64,000 nucleotides of DNA from Enterobacter sp. EA-1 (GCA_002886105.1 CP025776.1:2914001-2978000), one strand, 5' to 3'; positions 12,108 to 23,374 are shown, counted from the stretch's first letter. Numbers and translations are program-made. The notes: generated by a model not told the origin, from the letters alone.

Positions 12108-12126
12108 AGTGATAATGATTATCACT
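12108..12126 (-). promoter_or_regulatory. Fur-type operator of the suf operon
   Basis: Perfect 19-bp palindrome AGTGATAATGATTATCACT, 46 bases upstream of sufA. It matches the Fur box consensus GATAATGATAATCATTATC closely over its core. In E. coli suf is repressed by Fur and activated by OxyR, IHF and apo-IscR; only the Fur-like element is plain here. Confidence 0.8.
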
Positions 12127-12732
12127 TCAACCCGTATTCCGCAGGGTTATTCCCCGCCAGCCCCTTTTTTCGGCACTTGCTATAAGCATAGACTCTGCGG
12201 AAAAGCTTTACAGCCGTAAAAAATTGTTTAATAAATTGATAAATAATGACTTTAGGCAAGCCATGACGGGTAAGCAGGTGAAAAGAAAAGATGTATAGGC
12301 AATACCTATTTTTGAGATAGGATTTTAAAAATTCTTTGCCCCAGAAAGCTTTCTGCATTTCCAAAAGGTTAGCTGCATCACAAAACAGGGAGCAAAGGCA
12401 CGGCTGCCACTGCGGGTGACAATATCTTTCCGGTTCCTGAAGATAATTCACGAAGGCTTTCTTTTATGTCGATGTTTTTTGCTTCCAATGAGGCTTTGAC
12501 AATGCGCACCGTCGGTCAGATCCGGAGAATTTGTCTGGGCAGGGCCATCCTCCCAATCGCAAACAAAACCACTCTTTTCCAGTTTTATTCTCTTGCCGCA
12601 TTTTTTGCCTGCCATAACACAGCAGAATGAGATTTTATCGTCTTCACCGCTGGTTAATAACTCAGCTATGATAATCGCTGTTAATTACCCGAGCCCGATG
12701 CGCTGGGCCATCAAACACGGAGAGTATTGGTG
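12127..12732. other. Intergenic region sufA to hydrolase, no gene supported
   Basis: About 600 bases of mixed composition. Open frames exist on both strands (for example minus 12122-12451 and plus 12466-12630), but they lack convincing ribosome sites and protein-like composition. The E. coli gene ydiH, which follows sufA there, is not seen. A C-rich stretch at 12155-12170 followed by T6 could be part of a small RNA terminator, but I cannot show this. Confidence 0.5.
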
Positions 12733-13524
12733 ATGACGCAGTCAATGATGTCGTATTCAGATACAGGTACAGGATTTCCCGTTTTATTAGGCCACAGTTA
12801 CCTGTTTGATAAATCCATGTGGTCACCGCAAATTGACACGCTGGCAAAATATTTCCGCGTTATTGCGACGGATTTATGGGGCCATGGGCAGTCGCCGGCC
12901 CTGCCCGCATCGACATCCTCCATGGCCGACATTGCCAACGATCATTTAGCCTTGATGGACGCACTGGGCATCCATGAATTTGCCGTGGTGGGTTTATCCG
13001 TTGGCGGAATGTGGGGCGCCGAACTGGCCGCCGCCGCCCCGGAAAGAGTCAAGGCATTGATGCTGTTTGACACGTTTGTGGGCGATGAGACGCAAGCGGC
13101 AAAAGACCGCTATTTCATGATGTTAGATACCATCAACTCGCTGGGCAGTATTCCCGTGCCGCTACTCGAATATGCTGTTGCGCAATTCTATTCCGGTGTA
13201 TGCCAAACCGGAAGATACCCAACAGCTCACCGCCTCGCTCTCCGCACTACGTTCCGAACCCTTACGCACCAGCATTGTGCCGCTGGGCAAACTGATTTTC
13301 GGCCGCCCGAATCGCCCTCGGCTTTACTGGAGACCATCACCTGCCCGACCCACGTTGCCACCGGGGCGCTCGATTTACCTCGTCCTGTCACCGAAGGACG
13401 GCTGATGGCGGAAAGATTAGGTTGTGACTTCACCCTGATCCCCAATGCCGCACATATCAGTAACCGTGAAAACCCGGAGGTGGTGACGCAACTGATTGTC
13501 GATTTCCTGAGGCAGTACGGGTAA
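12733..13524 (+). CDS. Alpha/beta-hydrolase
   Basis: Alpha/beta-hydrolase fold enzyme of about 263 residues with no signal peptide. The oxyanion-hole region reads LLGHSYLFD (HG-type variant), the nucleophile elbow GLSVGGMWG carries the catalytic Ser near residue 96, and the catalytic His is in IPNAAHISNREN near the end. Substrate unknown; the family includes esterases, haloperoxidase-like enzymes and lactonases. One indel near 13197. The ATG at 13733-1000, that is 12733, follows GGAGAGTATTGGTG, a usable ribosome site. Confidence 0.85.
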   Translation: MTQSMMSYSDTGTGFPVLLGHSYLFDKSMWSPQIDTLAKYFRVIATDLWGHGQSPALPASTSSMADIANDHLALMDALGIHEFAVVGLSVGGMWGAELAAAAPERVKALMLFDTFVGDETQAAKDRYFMMLDTINSLGSIPVPLLEYAVAQFYSGVCQTGRYPTAHRLALRTTFRTLTHQHCAAGQTDFRPPESPSALLETITCPTHVATGALDLPRPVTEGRLMAERLGCDFTLIPNAAHISNRENPEVVTQLIVDFLRQYG

Positions 13525-13553
13525 CAAAACGGTTACCCGCCGCAGATAACGGC

Positions 13554-15281
13554 CTAGAGCTTAATCACGTTCAGGCCGTAATCAGCCGGATCAACAATGT
13601 CCTCCAGCACACCGATTTGCGCTAAATCGCTTCCCGACACCACGCTGCTGATATTGCTTTCAGGAAAGCGCAGATTTTTGACAATATGCACCACACCCGG
13701 TTTACCTTTGCGGTCGACATCCATAATCCGGTGCCAGAAAACCACCCGCGTATTTTGCCAGACTGCCTATCGGGTAAAACCCGTAGACCTGCAAATACTC
13801 GACGATGATCTCGCGATCATACTCGCTGTCTGCGGTAAATGTGGCGGCAGGCCGCCAACGGTGTTCGCGGAGGCGTGCCGTTACGCGCGTTCGTCAGCTT
13901 ATTAATCGCTTTAATAACCGATAACAGGCGCACCAGCGAAGAGAGTTGCCCACCCTGTTTACCCGCCGGGTAACCCCTACCATCCAGCCGCTCATTGGCA
14001 TTTTCAATCACGTCACGGCATGTCAGACTCCGGCGTCCATCCCAGCTCGCGAAACCGGTTCAGTAACGTCCCGACATGCGTACGCAGCATCACTTTCTGC
14101 GCCGGATCCATACTGACCTTGAGCGAAGGTAATGCCGCACTCACCAGCAACGGTTTACCCAGCGTGTGCATAATGGCGCCCAGCGTGGCCTCGCGCACAT
14201 GTGGATCGTGCGGATCTCGCAGGGTCAACATATCCGCCAGCTTTGCCCTGCACCGCGTGACGAACCCAGTCAGGTTCATCACGCAGACAACTCAGCGCAT
14301 AGAGCAGGGCTTTGCGATCCTGCTTCAACAGGTAGAGCAACGTGTCCACACAATCATAAAAAATCCGGATGGGCAGCAGATCGTGCGTCTTCATATACAT
14401 CAGCGCAACCTGCAACCGGTGCGCCACTTCCATAACCCCCTGCTCCATCGGTGACTGGCGCGCGCGTTTCTCCCGCTCTTGCGTCTCACGTTGCAGGATC
14501 TTCTGCTCTCGTTGACCGCAGGGATAAATAAAGGGGACTGAGAGATCATAGTGCCGCGCATTCCGGTACGATAAGCCGCCTCTCTTTCCGCTTCGTTCAC
14601 ATAACGGAACAACGCTTCCGACTGAGACGACGACAGATTGACAAACTGGATGCCCACAGCCGCATAGCCATTGTTGCCAAACGGGCGTATATGCCGGACG
14701 CACCCCCGGGCATAAAAATGCTCTCCGTCAGGAAACGACAACGTAACGCCGGGAATAACCTGCCCAACGTCAAGCGCAATGCTCTCAAATAAATCAATTT
14801 CGACCATGCAGCCGCCAACGGACAAATTACGTAAGCGCCCGGGAATAGTCAGCATATGCAGATAAACCTCAATCCCCACGCGCGCCTGCATGCCAAGAAT
14901 AAACGGGATACGTATCGCGCCACGATGTTCTGTGACAAAAACAGATTCCGGTAATTGGCATTCGAGCCGATAACGCATGCTGTCTGTTTTCATCAACTGG
15001 GCGGGGATATTACTCAGGCTATATGTTTCCCGCTCAATAACATCCACGCCTTTTAACACTTCCGGGTGTCAAAGCTCAATCCGCCATCCGCAAGATACGC
15101 GTTTATATCTGTGCCCGCGTATTCGACTTCGAGTGTGATGCGATTTGTTTCCTCGGTTCAGTTCTGCAACGTCAGCCTCTAATGCGTAGGGCATATCCTT
15201 AGCATAAACTGACAGCATATACGGATGCTGCAGTAATGAACGAATAACATTACCCGGTGGGAGAGAATAGTGTTCCGCCAT
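13554..15281 (-). CDS. PilZ-domain protein with degenerate HD-GYP domain
   Basis: Predicted cyclic-di-GMP signalling protein of about 575 residues after correction. The N-terminal third resembles YcgR-type PilZ proteins; the PilZ pattern NLSVGGCMVEID is seen near residue 160. The C-terminal half looks like an HD-GYP domain: AIMHTLGKPLL stands where active enzymes have HDIGK, and ENANERLDGRGYP matches the HHERxDGxGYP signature. With HD changed to HT and the first His pair changed to EN, phosphodiesterase activity is doubtful, so it may be a c-di-GMP receptor. Indels near 13745, 13870, 14010, 14280, 14530, 14700 and 15070. It is divergent from an EAL gene. Confidence 0.75.
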
Positions 15282-15780
15282 GCTATATCCCTTTCATACG
15301 AAGTTACGCAGCCAAAGCAAAATGTCACAATTGCTGTTTTTTACTTATTATCGCCTGAATACAAATATCCTGAATACATCTTTAAGATGCTGCTCAAATA
15401 ATTTAAGACTTTTCCAAAGAAAAAATAAAAACCCCCCTTCCAAAACAACCAAAAAATGGGCTGCCTAAGCGGGCTATATATTGTGAGTTGGTGCAACGTT
15501 TCTTTTCTTAACAAAAACTTGTGTTGTACACAAGAAGTTATTTATTTACCACTCACTGTTTTTTATCCGAGGAAAACAACAGGATAAACCAAATCCTCCG
15601 TGAGGAATCAGTAAATTCTTATCCTAAAGTAAAACTAAAAAGCACAAAATACCAGTATAATTTATAGATTTAAGCGATCATTTTCTTAACAGTGATAGAT
15701 AAAGACTATCAAAAGAGACAATCGATCATTTAAAACAATTTTCAATAGTAATGAATCGGCATGTAGAATCGAAAAATTAT
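15282..15780. other. AT-rich divergent intergenic region
   Basis: About 500 bases between the PilZ/HD-GYP gene (minus) and the EAL gene (plus). Markedly AT-rich and likely to hold both promoters. No RNA gene or repeat is recognised; open frames here look random. Confidence 0.6.
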
Positions 15781-15784
15781 ATGT

Positions 15785-16568
15785 TTGCGAAACGCTGTTT
15801 CTGTCAGCGAGGAGCTTTATTGGAATAATGAAAACAAAACTCTGGAAATTAGCGGCAAGAAACTGCGGATGACCGCCGAGTTTCAACCCATCATTCGCCT
15901 TTCAGGTAATAAAATCTTTCGTTATGAAGCGCTTGCCAGATTTTTCAATGCCGAAGGCTTTTTAATTCCCACGCAGCAGATCATCGATGAAATAGAACAG
16001 CTTGGTGCTATTCGCGAGGTGACGAATTTTATATTCGACACTGTCTGTCACTTAATTAAATTGGAAGCATGACTTAACTATCTCCTTCAACCTCTCTCAT
16101 CTTTTGATCAATGACGGGGGAATACCTTAGCAGGCTTTACCAGCAGTGCTTACTCAATGACGTCCAGCCACAGGGCATTGAAATAGAAATAAGTGAAAAG
16201 ATAACCAAAGCGCAGCTTATTGAGAGTTTACCTTTTTAAAACAAGCCAAAGAATATGGTTTCATGATCTCACTGGATGATTTCGGCGCCGGGAATCTGCA
16301 AGTCGACAGCCTGAAATTGTTTAATTTTGATACCATTAAAATCGATCGTTCGATTATCGACGGTATCGCCGAAGACGAAAAGAAACTGTCAACATTGCAA
16401 GACTTTATCGACCAGTTAATTTCAACTGACGTGACCATCATCTGCGAAGGTGTGGAAAGATCGTCGGATCTGGCGTTGTTAAATCAATACAGCCCTATCG
16501 GGATTCAGGGGTATATCTTTTACCGCCCCCTGACCTTCACCCAGCTCCGGCTACTTGAGGGGTTCTGA
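15785..16568 (+). CDS. EAL-domain cyclic-di-GMP phosphodiesterase
   Basis: Stand-alone EAL domain of about 260 residues that should hydrolyse c-di-GMP to pGpG. Catalytic motifs appear intact: FQPIIRLSGNKIFRYEALARF (EAL), SFNLSHLL (Asn), EISEKITKAQ (Glu), SLDDFGAGNL (DDFG), IKIDRSII (Lys), ICEGVE and the C-terminal IGIQGYIFYRPL. Indels near 16072, 16130 and 16238 split it. The start is uncertain: TTG at 15785 or ATG at 15781 in another frame. It differs from the degenerate YdiV at 48.0-48.7 kb, which lacks these motifs. Confidence 0.88.
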
Positions 16569-16618
16569 GTCGTTTCAGGACGAAACAGCCTGTTCAGAGT
16601 GAACAGGCTGACACGGTG

Positions 16619-16860
16619 TCACAAACGCAGCAGGTTAACGCTTAGCAGCGGGTCCTTCGGGTTCAACAGCTTTTGCACATTCGCGCCGTAGCGCTCGCGA
16701 TCGGCGACCAGAGTCGTTTTGGCCACCGACAGTTGCGTGACGGTGGTTTTCAGCGTGGTGGGTTTTAAAATGACTAAACGGTGGAGCTTTCTCTTGCTTC
16801 GTCCTTCGACGCTTGTGACAACAAGGTCTGGAAATTCAACACTTAGCTTTTGCTTTACTG
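16619..16860 (-). CDS. Unidentified open frame, possible C-terminal fragment
   Basis: A frame of about 80 residues without an evident start that overlaps the end of the lipoprotein gene and ends ...NPKDPLLSVNLLRL. Composition is protein-like (VTQLSVAKTTLVADRERYGA). I do not recognise the family. It may be the remnant of a gene truncated upstream, or the tail of the neighbouring gene joined by an indel. Confidence 0.3.
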
Positions 16861-17217
16861 CGCCAGCGTTCCCTCTTTCAGCGTGCAGATAATCGCCTTC
16901 TGATTTGTATGGTTGCTATCAGAGTAGAAGAACGCTTTTTTCCCCGACGCAATCTGCGTGATGATATGGATTGCCACCCAGTTCGTCTCTTTATTCGCAT
17001 CGTTGCTATCGGTGTACATTAGCGTTCGTCCGCTGTATTGATCGGAGATCTCATAAGGCTTCTCCTGCGGATTTCCGTAGTGACGACCATTGACGGTTAA
17101 CCCGGACGTGTCAACAACGGCGGTGTATTCATCACAGATCAAATTGATACCGGTAGCCGAAGAACACGCAGTGAAAAGGGCAAAACAGCCGCCCACAATA
17201 AACCTGACCATAAGCAT
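16855..17217 (-). CDS. Small putative lipoprotein
   Basis: Intact frame of about 120 residues. The N-terminus MLMVRFIVGGCFALFTACSS looks like a lipoprotein signal peptide with a weak lipobox (FTAC). The mature part is rich in polar residues (YTAVVDTSGLTVNGRHYGNP) and contains two Cys. Function unknown. It lies upstream of nothing related; the acyltransferase next to it is transcribed in the same direction from further right. Confidence 0.6.
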   Translation of the reverse strand: MLMVRFIVGGCFALFTACSSATGINLICDEYTAVVDTSGLTVNGRHYGNPQEKPYEISDQYSGRTLMYTDSNDANKETNWVAIHIITQIASGKKAFFYSDSNHTNQKAIICTLKEGTLAQ

Positions 17218-17251
17218 CCCATATGAGTTTTTGTTGGCAAAATATTAGTAC

Positions 17252-17273
17252 AACGCCCCGAAAACGGGGCGTT
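17252..17273 (-). terminator. Terminator of the acyltransferase gene
   Basis: Perfect inverted repeat AACGCCCCG-AAAA-CGGGGCGTT, 12 bases past the stop of the LpxL-like gene. Confidence 0.75.
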
Positions 17274-17284
17274 TGCAATACGCA

Positions 17285-18203
17285 TTAGTTATAGAGCGAT
17301 GGCTCGCCGACAGGGCGGGTTTTAAAGCGGCGGTGGATCCATAAATACTGCTCCGGCGCCCGTAAAATTTCGCGTTCAATCACTTTGTTCATATAGCTGG
17401 CGGCGGCAAACTCATCCTGCGACGGATAATCACTCAGCGCCTGACCAATATGCAAAGAGTAGCCTGAACAATCCTCTTTACGCACCATGGTCACCGTCAG
17501 CATTTTGCGCCGGAAAGGCGTGATAACACAAAGGTACCATTGGTGGTGGCGGCATTTTGTACCGAGAAGAACGGCGCAAAATGCTGCCCTTGCGACCATA
17601 GTCCTGATCCGGCGCGAACCATACGGCTTCCCCCCTGTTTCCAGGGCATTCACCAGACCTTTCAGGTTACGGCGATCGATCATGGATTTATTCGAACGCA
17701 TGCGCCCGCGCGTCTGCACCCACTCCATCAGCGCATTATTATGCGGGCGATAGGTGGCCATCATCGGCTGACACAACCCCATGACACGCCCACCCAGTTC
17801 CAGCGACATAAAATGCACACCAACCACCATCACACCGCGCTGGCACGCCTGAGCCGCCTGCAAGTGCTGGAAACCCTCCACGTCAAACCAACGGCGTACG
17901 CGCTTATCTGACCAAAACCGGTGCCATTCCGGTTTCGATCAACGCCATACCCAGCGATTTAAAGTTCTTCTCAATGAGCACTTCGCGCAGGGCGTCATCC
18001 ATCAACGGGAAACAGAGTTCAAGATTGCGACGGGCAATGCGCTCGCGGCGCTTCAGGAAAGGTCGGGCGGAACGCCCAAGGCCCGCGCCGAGGCGGGCAA
18101 GAACAGGATAAGGAAGCTGTACAAGAAGCCAGAGAAAACCCAGTCCGGCCCATGTCACCCAGTGTCGGGGGTGTAAAAAAGTCAATTTAAACGTTGCCAT
18201 CAT
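17285..18203 (-). CDS. LpxL-family lipid A acyltransferase
   Basis: Membrane-bound lauroyl/palmitoleoyl transferase of the LpxL/LpxP/LpxM family, about 306 residues, which would add a secondary acyl chain to Kdo2-lipid A. It begins MMATFKLTFLHPRHWVTWAGLGFLW with one N-terminal membrane segment. The catalytic HX4E motif is VGVHFMSLELG, followed by RSNKSMIDRRNLKG and the C-terminal YLWIHRRFKTRP. Indels near 17530, 17640 and 17905. E. coli has no member at this locus (lpxL, lpxP and lpxM lie elsewhere), so this is probably an additional paralogue. Confidence 0.88.
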
Positions 18204-18408
18204 TGTTACCTAAAAAGCCCAATTCAGTAGCGCTTAAGGAGACAATGAATCGCTTCATCAGGTCTTTACGCGTTACAGCTCTTCGCACACGGCACTACCG
18301 AAGCGATACATCCAGTGATGCGCAATATAGCACGAAGAGTCAAAAGCTATGTAAAGAATAATGAATAAAATATGAAGTTTTGCGCTGGATTACAGCCTCC
18401 GGGTATGC

Positions 18409-18815
18409 TTAAACAACCGCCGTGGTCAGACGTGATGAGCAGCACAAACGCGACTGTTCATCAAAGATATCAATCTGCCAGACCTCGGGTGCCGTTTGCC
18501 GGTATGCAGCGCGCGGCAAACCCCGCGCACGCTGCGCACTGAACGCAGATGGTTGGCATTGACTTCTACGCCAACCACGTTCTGCTCACCTTCCGTGCAT
18601 AAATAACCCGCCACGGAACCCAGCGTTTCCGCCAGCACCACCGATGCACCACCGTGCAGCAAGCCAAAGGGCTGATGAGTTCGATTGTCCACTGGCATCG
18701 AGGCTTCAAGCGCATCCTCACCGATGCGCTCAAAACGGATATCCAGCAAACCCACCATATTGCCATCGCCCATAGCATTCAGCGCTTCCAGCGTCACTGC
18801 GCGTTTCCAGATCAT
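18409..18815 (-). CDS. menI: 1,4-dihydroxy-2-naphthoyl-CoA hydrolase MenI
   Basis: Hotdog-fold thioesterase (ydiI) of menaquinone synthesis, 136 residues. It starts [22 protein letters not shown]; the hotdog signature [21 protein letters not shown] carries the catalytic Glu region. The end restores to ...[11 protein letters not shown]. Two indels near 18505 and 18450. The start overlaps the ydiJ stop (ATGA), so the two are translationally coupled, as in E. coli. Confidence 0.95.
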
Positions 18816-21800
18816 CCTAATATCTCCAGTAAAGCCTGTAACGGATGGCGTACGCCATTCCCTTCAACACGTTTCACCCGGCTACGGCAGGAGTAACCTG
18901 TCGCCGTGCAACGATTACGCGGCAAACGCTGCATCGCCTGATGCCGGAGAGCTCGTAAATACCGAGTGAATTTGCATGGTTTTTCACTTCATGACCGTAA
19001 GTCCCGGCCATACCGCAGCAACCAACGCTGACGTTTTCCAGTTTCGCGCCAAATCGCGCAAAGATTGACGCCCACTGACCCGGTGCGGTAGGCAGCGCAG
19101 TGACTTCGGTGCAATGGCCGAACAGATACCGAGGGTTCGCCGCTAATCGCCGGTGTTTCTTCGCTGCCAAGCGCCGTCGGTAACCATTCATGCACCAGTT
19201 GCACGTGGAAATCCCCGCGTTTATCGCCCAGCGCCAGTTTGTACTCATCGCGGTAACAGAGCACCAGCGCCGGATCAACACCCACCATTGGCATCTCCAG
19301 TTGCGCCACGCGATTAAGAAAGTCCGCCGTTTTCTGCGCGGTTTTCGCAAAGCGATTCAGGAAGCCTTTAATGTGTTGCGCTTTACCGTTAGGCGAGAAG
19401 GGTAATACCACCGGCTGGAAACCCAGTTTTTCCACCAGACGAACAAAATCAGCCACCACTTGCGCATCGTAATAGCTGGTAAACGGATCCTGCACCACCA
19501 GCACGGTTTTCGCTTTTGCGCTTCATCCAGCTGTTCAAGCTGCTCCAGCGTCATATTGGCCGTACGGTGCCCGACCATCTGCCGTTGCAACGACGGCACC
19601 GACAATAACGGTAAATCCACCATGCCAATATGTTTTGCTGACAGCGAGCGCACCCGACTCATGAAAAAGTTAAAGGTTTTCGGCGCACGCGCCATTAGCG
19701 GCGCATAGCTTTCAACGGTCGCGACCAGATGATCGCGCATTGGGCGCAGATAGCGGCTGTGGTAAATCTGCAAGAAGCGTGAACGGAACTCCGGCACATC
19801 GATTTTGATCGGGCACTGCGTGGAGCAGGCTTTACAGGCCAGACAACCCGACATGGCCTCTTTCACCTCGTGGGAGAAATCATACTCACCGCGGCGTGCA
19901 TGCCAGCTATTGCGGGTACGCTCGATCAGCGTGCGCAGGCTGGCGCGTTTTTCGGGCAGTTCTTTTTCCAGCTTGACCGGATCGATACCCCGATCCGCCA
20001 GCAAACGTAGCCACTCGCGCACCAGCGTCGCCCGGCCTTTCGGCGAATGGATGCGGTTGGCGGAAATCTTCATCGACGGGCACATCGGGCTTTTCACGTC
20101 GAAGTTAAAACACAAGCCGTTACCGTTACACTCCATTGCACCGCGCCATGAGGAGCGTACAGCAATCGGGATCTGCCGATCGAGCGTGCCGCGTTTGGCA
20201 TCATCCACCTGTTTCATCGGCGCATCGACGCCTTCCGGCGGGCAAATTTTGCCGGTTCAACCGGTTCTGCGGGTCAAACACCGCTTTCACTTTCCGCAGT
20301 TCGCCGTAAAGCTGTTCACCGAAGAACGCCGGGCTGTATTCGGCGCGGAAACCTTTCCCATGTTCGCCCCACAGCAGACCACCATATTTTGCCGTTAGCG
20401 CAACCACGTCATCGGAAAGGGTCTTCATTAACATTTCTTGTTGCGGATCGCACATATCCAGCGCCGGACGGACATGCAACACCCCGGCGTCGACATGGCC
20501 GAACATACCGTAACTCAGACCATGGCTGTCCAGCAGCGCTCTGAATTCCACAATATAATCCGCCAGATGCTCCGGCGGCACGCAGGTGTCTTCGGCAAAA
20601 GGAATCGGCTTAGCGGCCCCTTTCGCGTTCCCTAACAAACCAACGGCTTTTTTACGCATCGCATAGACACGTTCAATACCCGCCAGATCGTCGCAGACCT
20701 GCCAGCCAATCACCCCACCCTCGCCATTGGCCATCAACGCATCGAGGCGCTCGCAAAGGGACTGTACCGGCTGTCAATGAGCGGCTGGTCATCACCGGCA
20801 AATTCGACAATATTCAGGCCAAGCAGGGTCTTATCCGGCACATCGGTAATCAACGCGCTTACCGAATGCCAGACGATATCCTCCCGCGCCAGATTGAGCA
20901 CCTTGGAATCAACGGTTTCCACCGACAACGCCCGGGCTTCCACCATAAACGGCGCATTACGCAGCGCGGAATCAAAAGAGTCGTACTTGACGTTCACCGA
21001 GGGCGGCGCACTTTCGGCAGCGGGGTGATGTCGAGCCGGGCTTCGGTAATAAACGCCAGCGTCCCTTCTGAACCAGTAAGAATGCGCGTGAGGTCAAACT
21101 CGGTCATCTCGTCGTTAAAGACGTGGCGCAGATCGTAACCCGTCAGGAAGCGGTTCAGTTTTGGGAATTTATCAAGAATTAGTTGCCGGTTATCACGGCA
21201 ACGCTCCAGCACGGTTTTATAGATACGCCCAATGGCGGTATTGGCCGCGCCCAGCGTTTCCGCCAGCGCCACGGGCATAGCCTGTGTATCCAGAATATCC
21301 CCGCCCAGCAGCACAGCGCGAACGCCCAGAACGTGATCGGAGGTTTTTCCGTACACCAGCGACCCCTGACCGGAGGCGTCGGTATTGATCATCCCGCCCA
21401 GCGTCGCGCGATTGCTGGTCGACAGTTCCGGCGCGAAAAAGAAGCCGTAAGGTTTAAGATATTGATTGAGTTGATCTTTTGATCACCCCCCGCTTCGACG
21501 CGCACCCACCCCTCTTCAGGGTTGATCTCCATGATGCGGTTCATATAGCGGGACATATCGACGATGATGCCCTCGGGTTTAACGCCTGACCGTTGGTGCC
21601 CGTACCGCCGCCGCGCGGGGTAAACACCAGCGACTGGAAACGCGCTTCGGACGCGAGGCGGGTAATAAGCGCAACGTCTGACGTAGAACGGGGAAAACGA
21701 CGGCATCCGGTAATAGCTGGTAAATACTGTTGTCTGTCGCCATGGTCAGCCTGTCGGCATAACTTGTGGCGGTATCACCTGTAAAACCTTGTTGCTCCAA

Positions 21801-21862
21801 AGCCTGCAAAAATTCAGCACCAGCTGAACGACGCCGGGTGCCCGGGAAATCTGTGGGATCAT
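18812..21862 (-). CDS. ydiJ: FAD-linked oxidase / Fe-S protein YdiJ (D-2-hydroxyglutarate dehydrogenase)
   Basis: Large fusion enzyme of about 1,018 residues. The N-terminal half is a FAD-binding PCMH and oxidase C domain ([53 protein letters not shown]). The C-terminal half has a 4Fe-4S module ([16 protein letters not shown]) and CCG domains ([16 protein letters not shown]). E. coli and Salmonella YdiJ oxidise D-2-hydroxyglutarate. It starts [10 protein letters not shown] at 21862. At least eight indels, for example near 18900, 19130, 19510, 20250, 20740, 21000, 21480 and 21590. Confidence 0.94.
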
Positions 21863-22070
21863 TATGCTTGACCCTGCCTGACGGTGAGTGTTGTAAAGGT
21901 TAATCGTTTGCTTTCAGCATTCATCGTTGTATCACATTTTTTTCTTATGCGCCCATGAGAATTACAGGCAGAATCAGACTGTCCAAAATCGCTGAAATCA
22001 TTAATCATTATCTCTGTTGATTTCCTGATACACCGAATTTTCGGCCATCCAATAAAGGTGAGTTATACAT

Positions 22071-23180
22071 ATGGTTGATCTACGTCAGTCCAGGGATGTA
22101 CCGCAAATCATGCTGTCGGTACTGTTTTTAGCCATCATGATTATCGCCTGTCTGTGGGTTGTTCAGCCCTTCATTCTGGGGTTCGCCCCGGGCGGGCACG
22201 GTAGTGATTGCCACCGGCCGCTGCTGTTGCGCCTGCAACGTCTGCTGTTTGGTCGCCGCTCGCTGGCGGTACTGGTGATGATGCTGCTGCTTATTCTGCT
22301 GTTTATTATCCCTGTCGCGCTGCTGGTTAACAGCCCCGGTGGACTCCAGCGGTCCGGTGATCCACGCGGTGACGAGGTGGGGCGATGTCGCCGCCGGAAC
22401 TGGCCCGCGGCTGCACAGCATTCCGCTCGTTGGCGACAAGCTTTATGCCGGCTGGCATAACCTGCTGGATATGGGCGGCAGCGGCATTATGGCGAAATTG
22501 CGCCCTTATGTCGGGGCGACGACCACATGGTTTGTCGGCCGTGCCGCACATTGGTCGCTTTATGCTGCACTGCGCTCTGATGCTGCTGTTCAGCGCCCTG
22601 CTCTACTGGCGTGGTGAACAGGTGGCGCAGGGGATCCGTCACTTTGCCGTACGGCTGGCGGCCAAACGCGGTGATGCCGCAGTAGTGCTGGCCGGGCAGG
22701 CGATCCGCGCCGTAGCGCTGGGCGTGGTGGTTACCGCACTGGTGCAGGCCGTGCTGGGCGGGATTGGTCTGGCCGTCTCCGGCGTACCTACGCCACCCTG
22801 TTTACGGTGGTGATGTTGATGACCTGCCCTCGGGTGCAACTTGGGCCGCTGCTGGTGCTGATCCCGGCGATTATCTGGCTCTACTGGAGCGGTGATTCCA
22901 CCCCGGGGCACGGTGTTGCTGGTATGGAGCTGCGTGGTGGCAATGCTGGATAACGTTATCCGTCCGGTGTTGATCCGTATGGGCGCCGATCTGCCGCTAA
23001 TCCTGATCCTCTCCGGTGTGATTGGCGGCCCGTGGCCTTCGGCATGATTGGTTTGTTTATTGGCCCTGTATTGTTGGCCGTTTCGGCGTCTCTTTCCGCC
23101 ACCGGGTCAACGAGGTTCCGGAGCCAGAGACAAATGATAACGCGCCGAATTCTGTACAAAATTCAGACAGCGCATCCTGA
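22071..23180 (+). CDS. ydiK: AI-2E family inner-membrane transporter YdiK
   Basis: Polytopic membrane protein of about 370 residues in the AI-2E/TqsA family; physiological substrate unknown for YdiK. It begins MVDLRQSRDVPQIMLSVLFLAI and contains about eight hydrophobic segments, including LAVLVMMLLLILLFIIPVALL and the family pattern LDNVIRPVLIRMGADLPLILI. The C-terminal tail is polar (ETNDNAPNSVQNSDSAS). Indels lie near 22190, 22340, 22380, 22790, 22830, 22905 and 23030. It is divergent from ydiJ. Confidence 0.93.
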
Positions 23181-23190
23181 GTGAAAATGA

Positions 23191-23208
23191 GGCGGGAGAA
23201 AGCCCGCC
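23191..23208 (+). terminator. Inverted repeat after ydiK
   Basis: GGCGGG-AGAAAG-CCCGCC starting 11 bases after the ydiK stop, followed by only two T. Probably the ydiK terminator. Confidence 0.55.
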
Positions 23209-23374
23209 TTAAATGATTATTAAGCAGCACTTATCATTCACCTGCCTTATTTCTGAGCATGCCCCTTCAGACTCCCGCAAAATGCGCCATTCGGCGCATA
23301 TATTCTTTACGTACGTTTAACTAATGAGACGAATCTGATCGACTCAAAAATTCCACATGCCTACTATTAGCCTC

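Noticed and set aside
12127-12300. RydB small RNA or ydiH, which follow sufA in E. coli
   Set aside because: I could not recognise either sequence with confidence; only a C-rich and T-rich stretch is present.
12122-12451. Open frame of 109 codons on the minus strand upstream of sufA
   Set aside because: Starts with no ribosome site, Cys/Phe-rich random composition, overlaps the Fur operator side of sufA and has no family likeness.
15280-15468. Plus-strand open frame between the PilZ/HD-GYP and EAL genes
   Set aside because: Asn/Ser/Lys-rich composition of AT-rich noncoding DNA, no ribosome site and no likeness to a protein.
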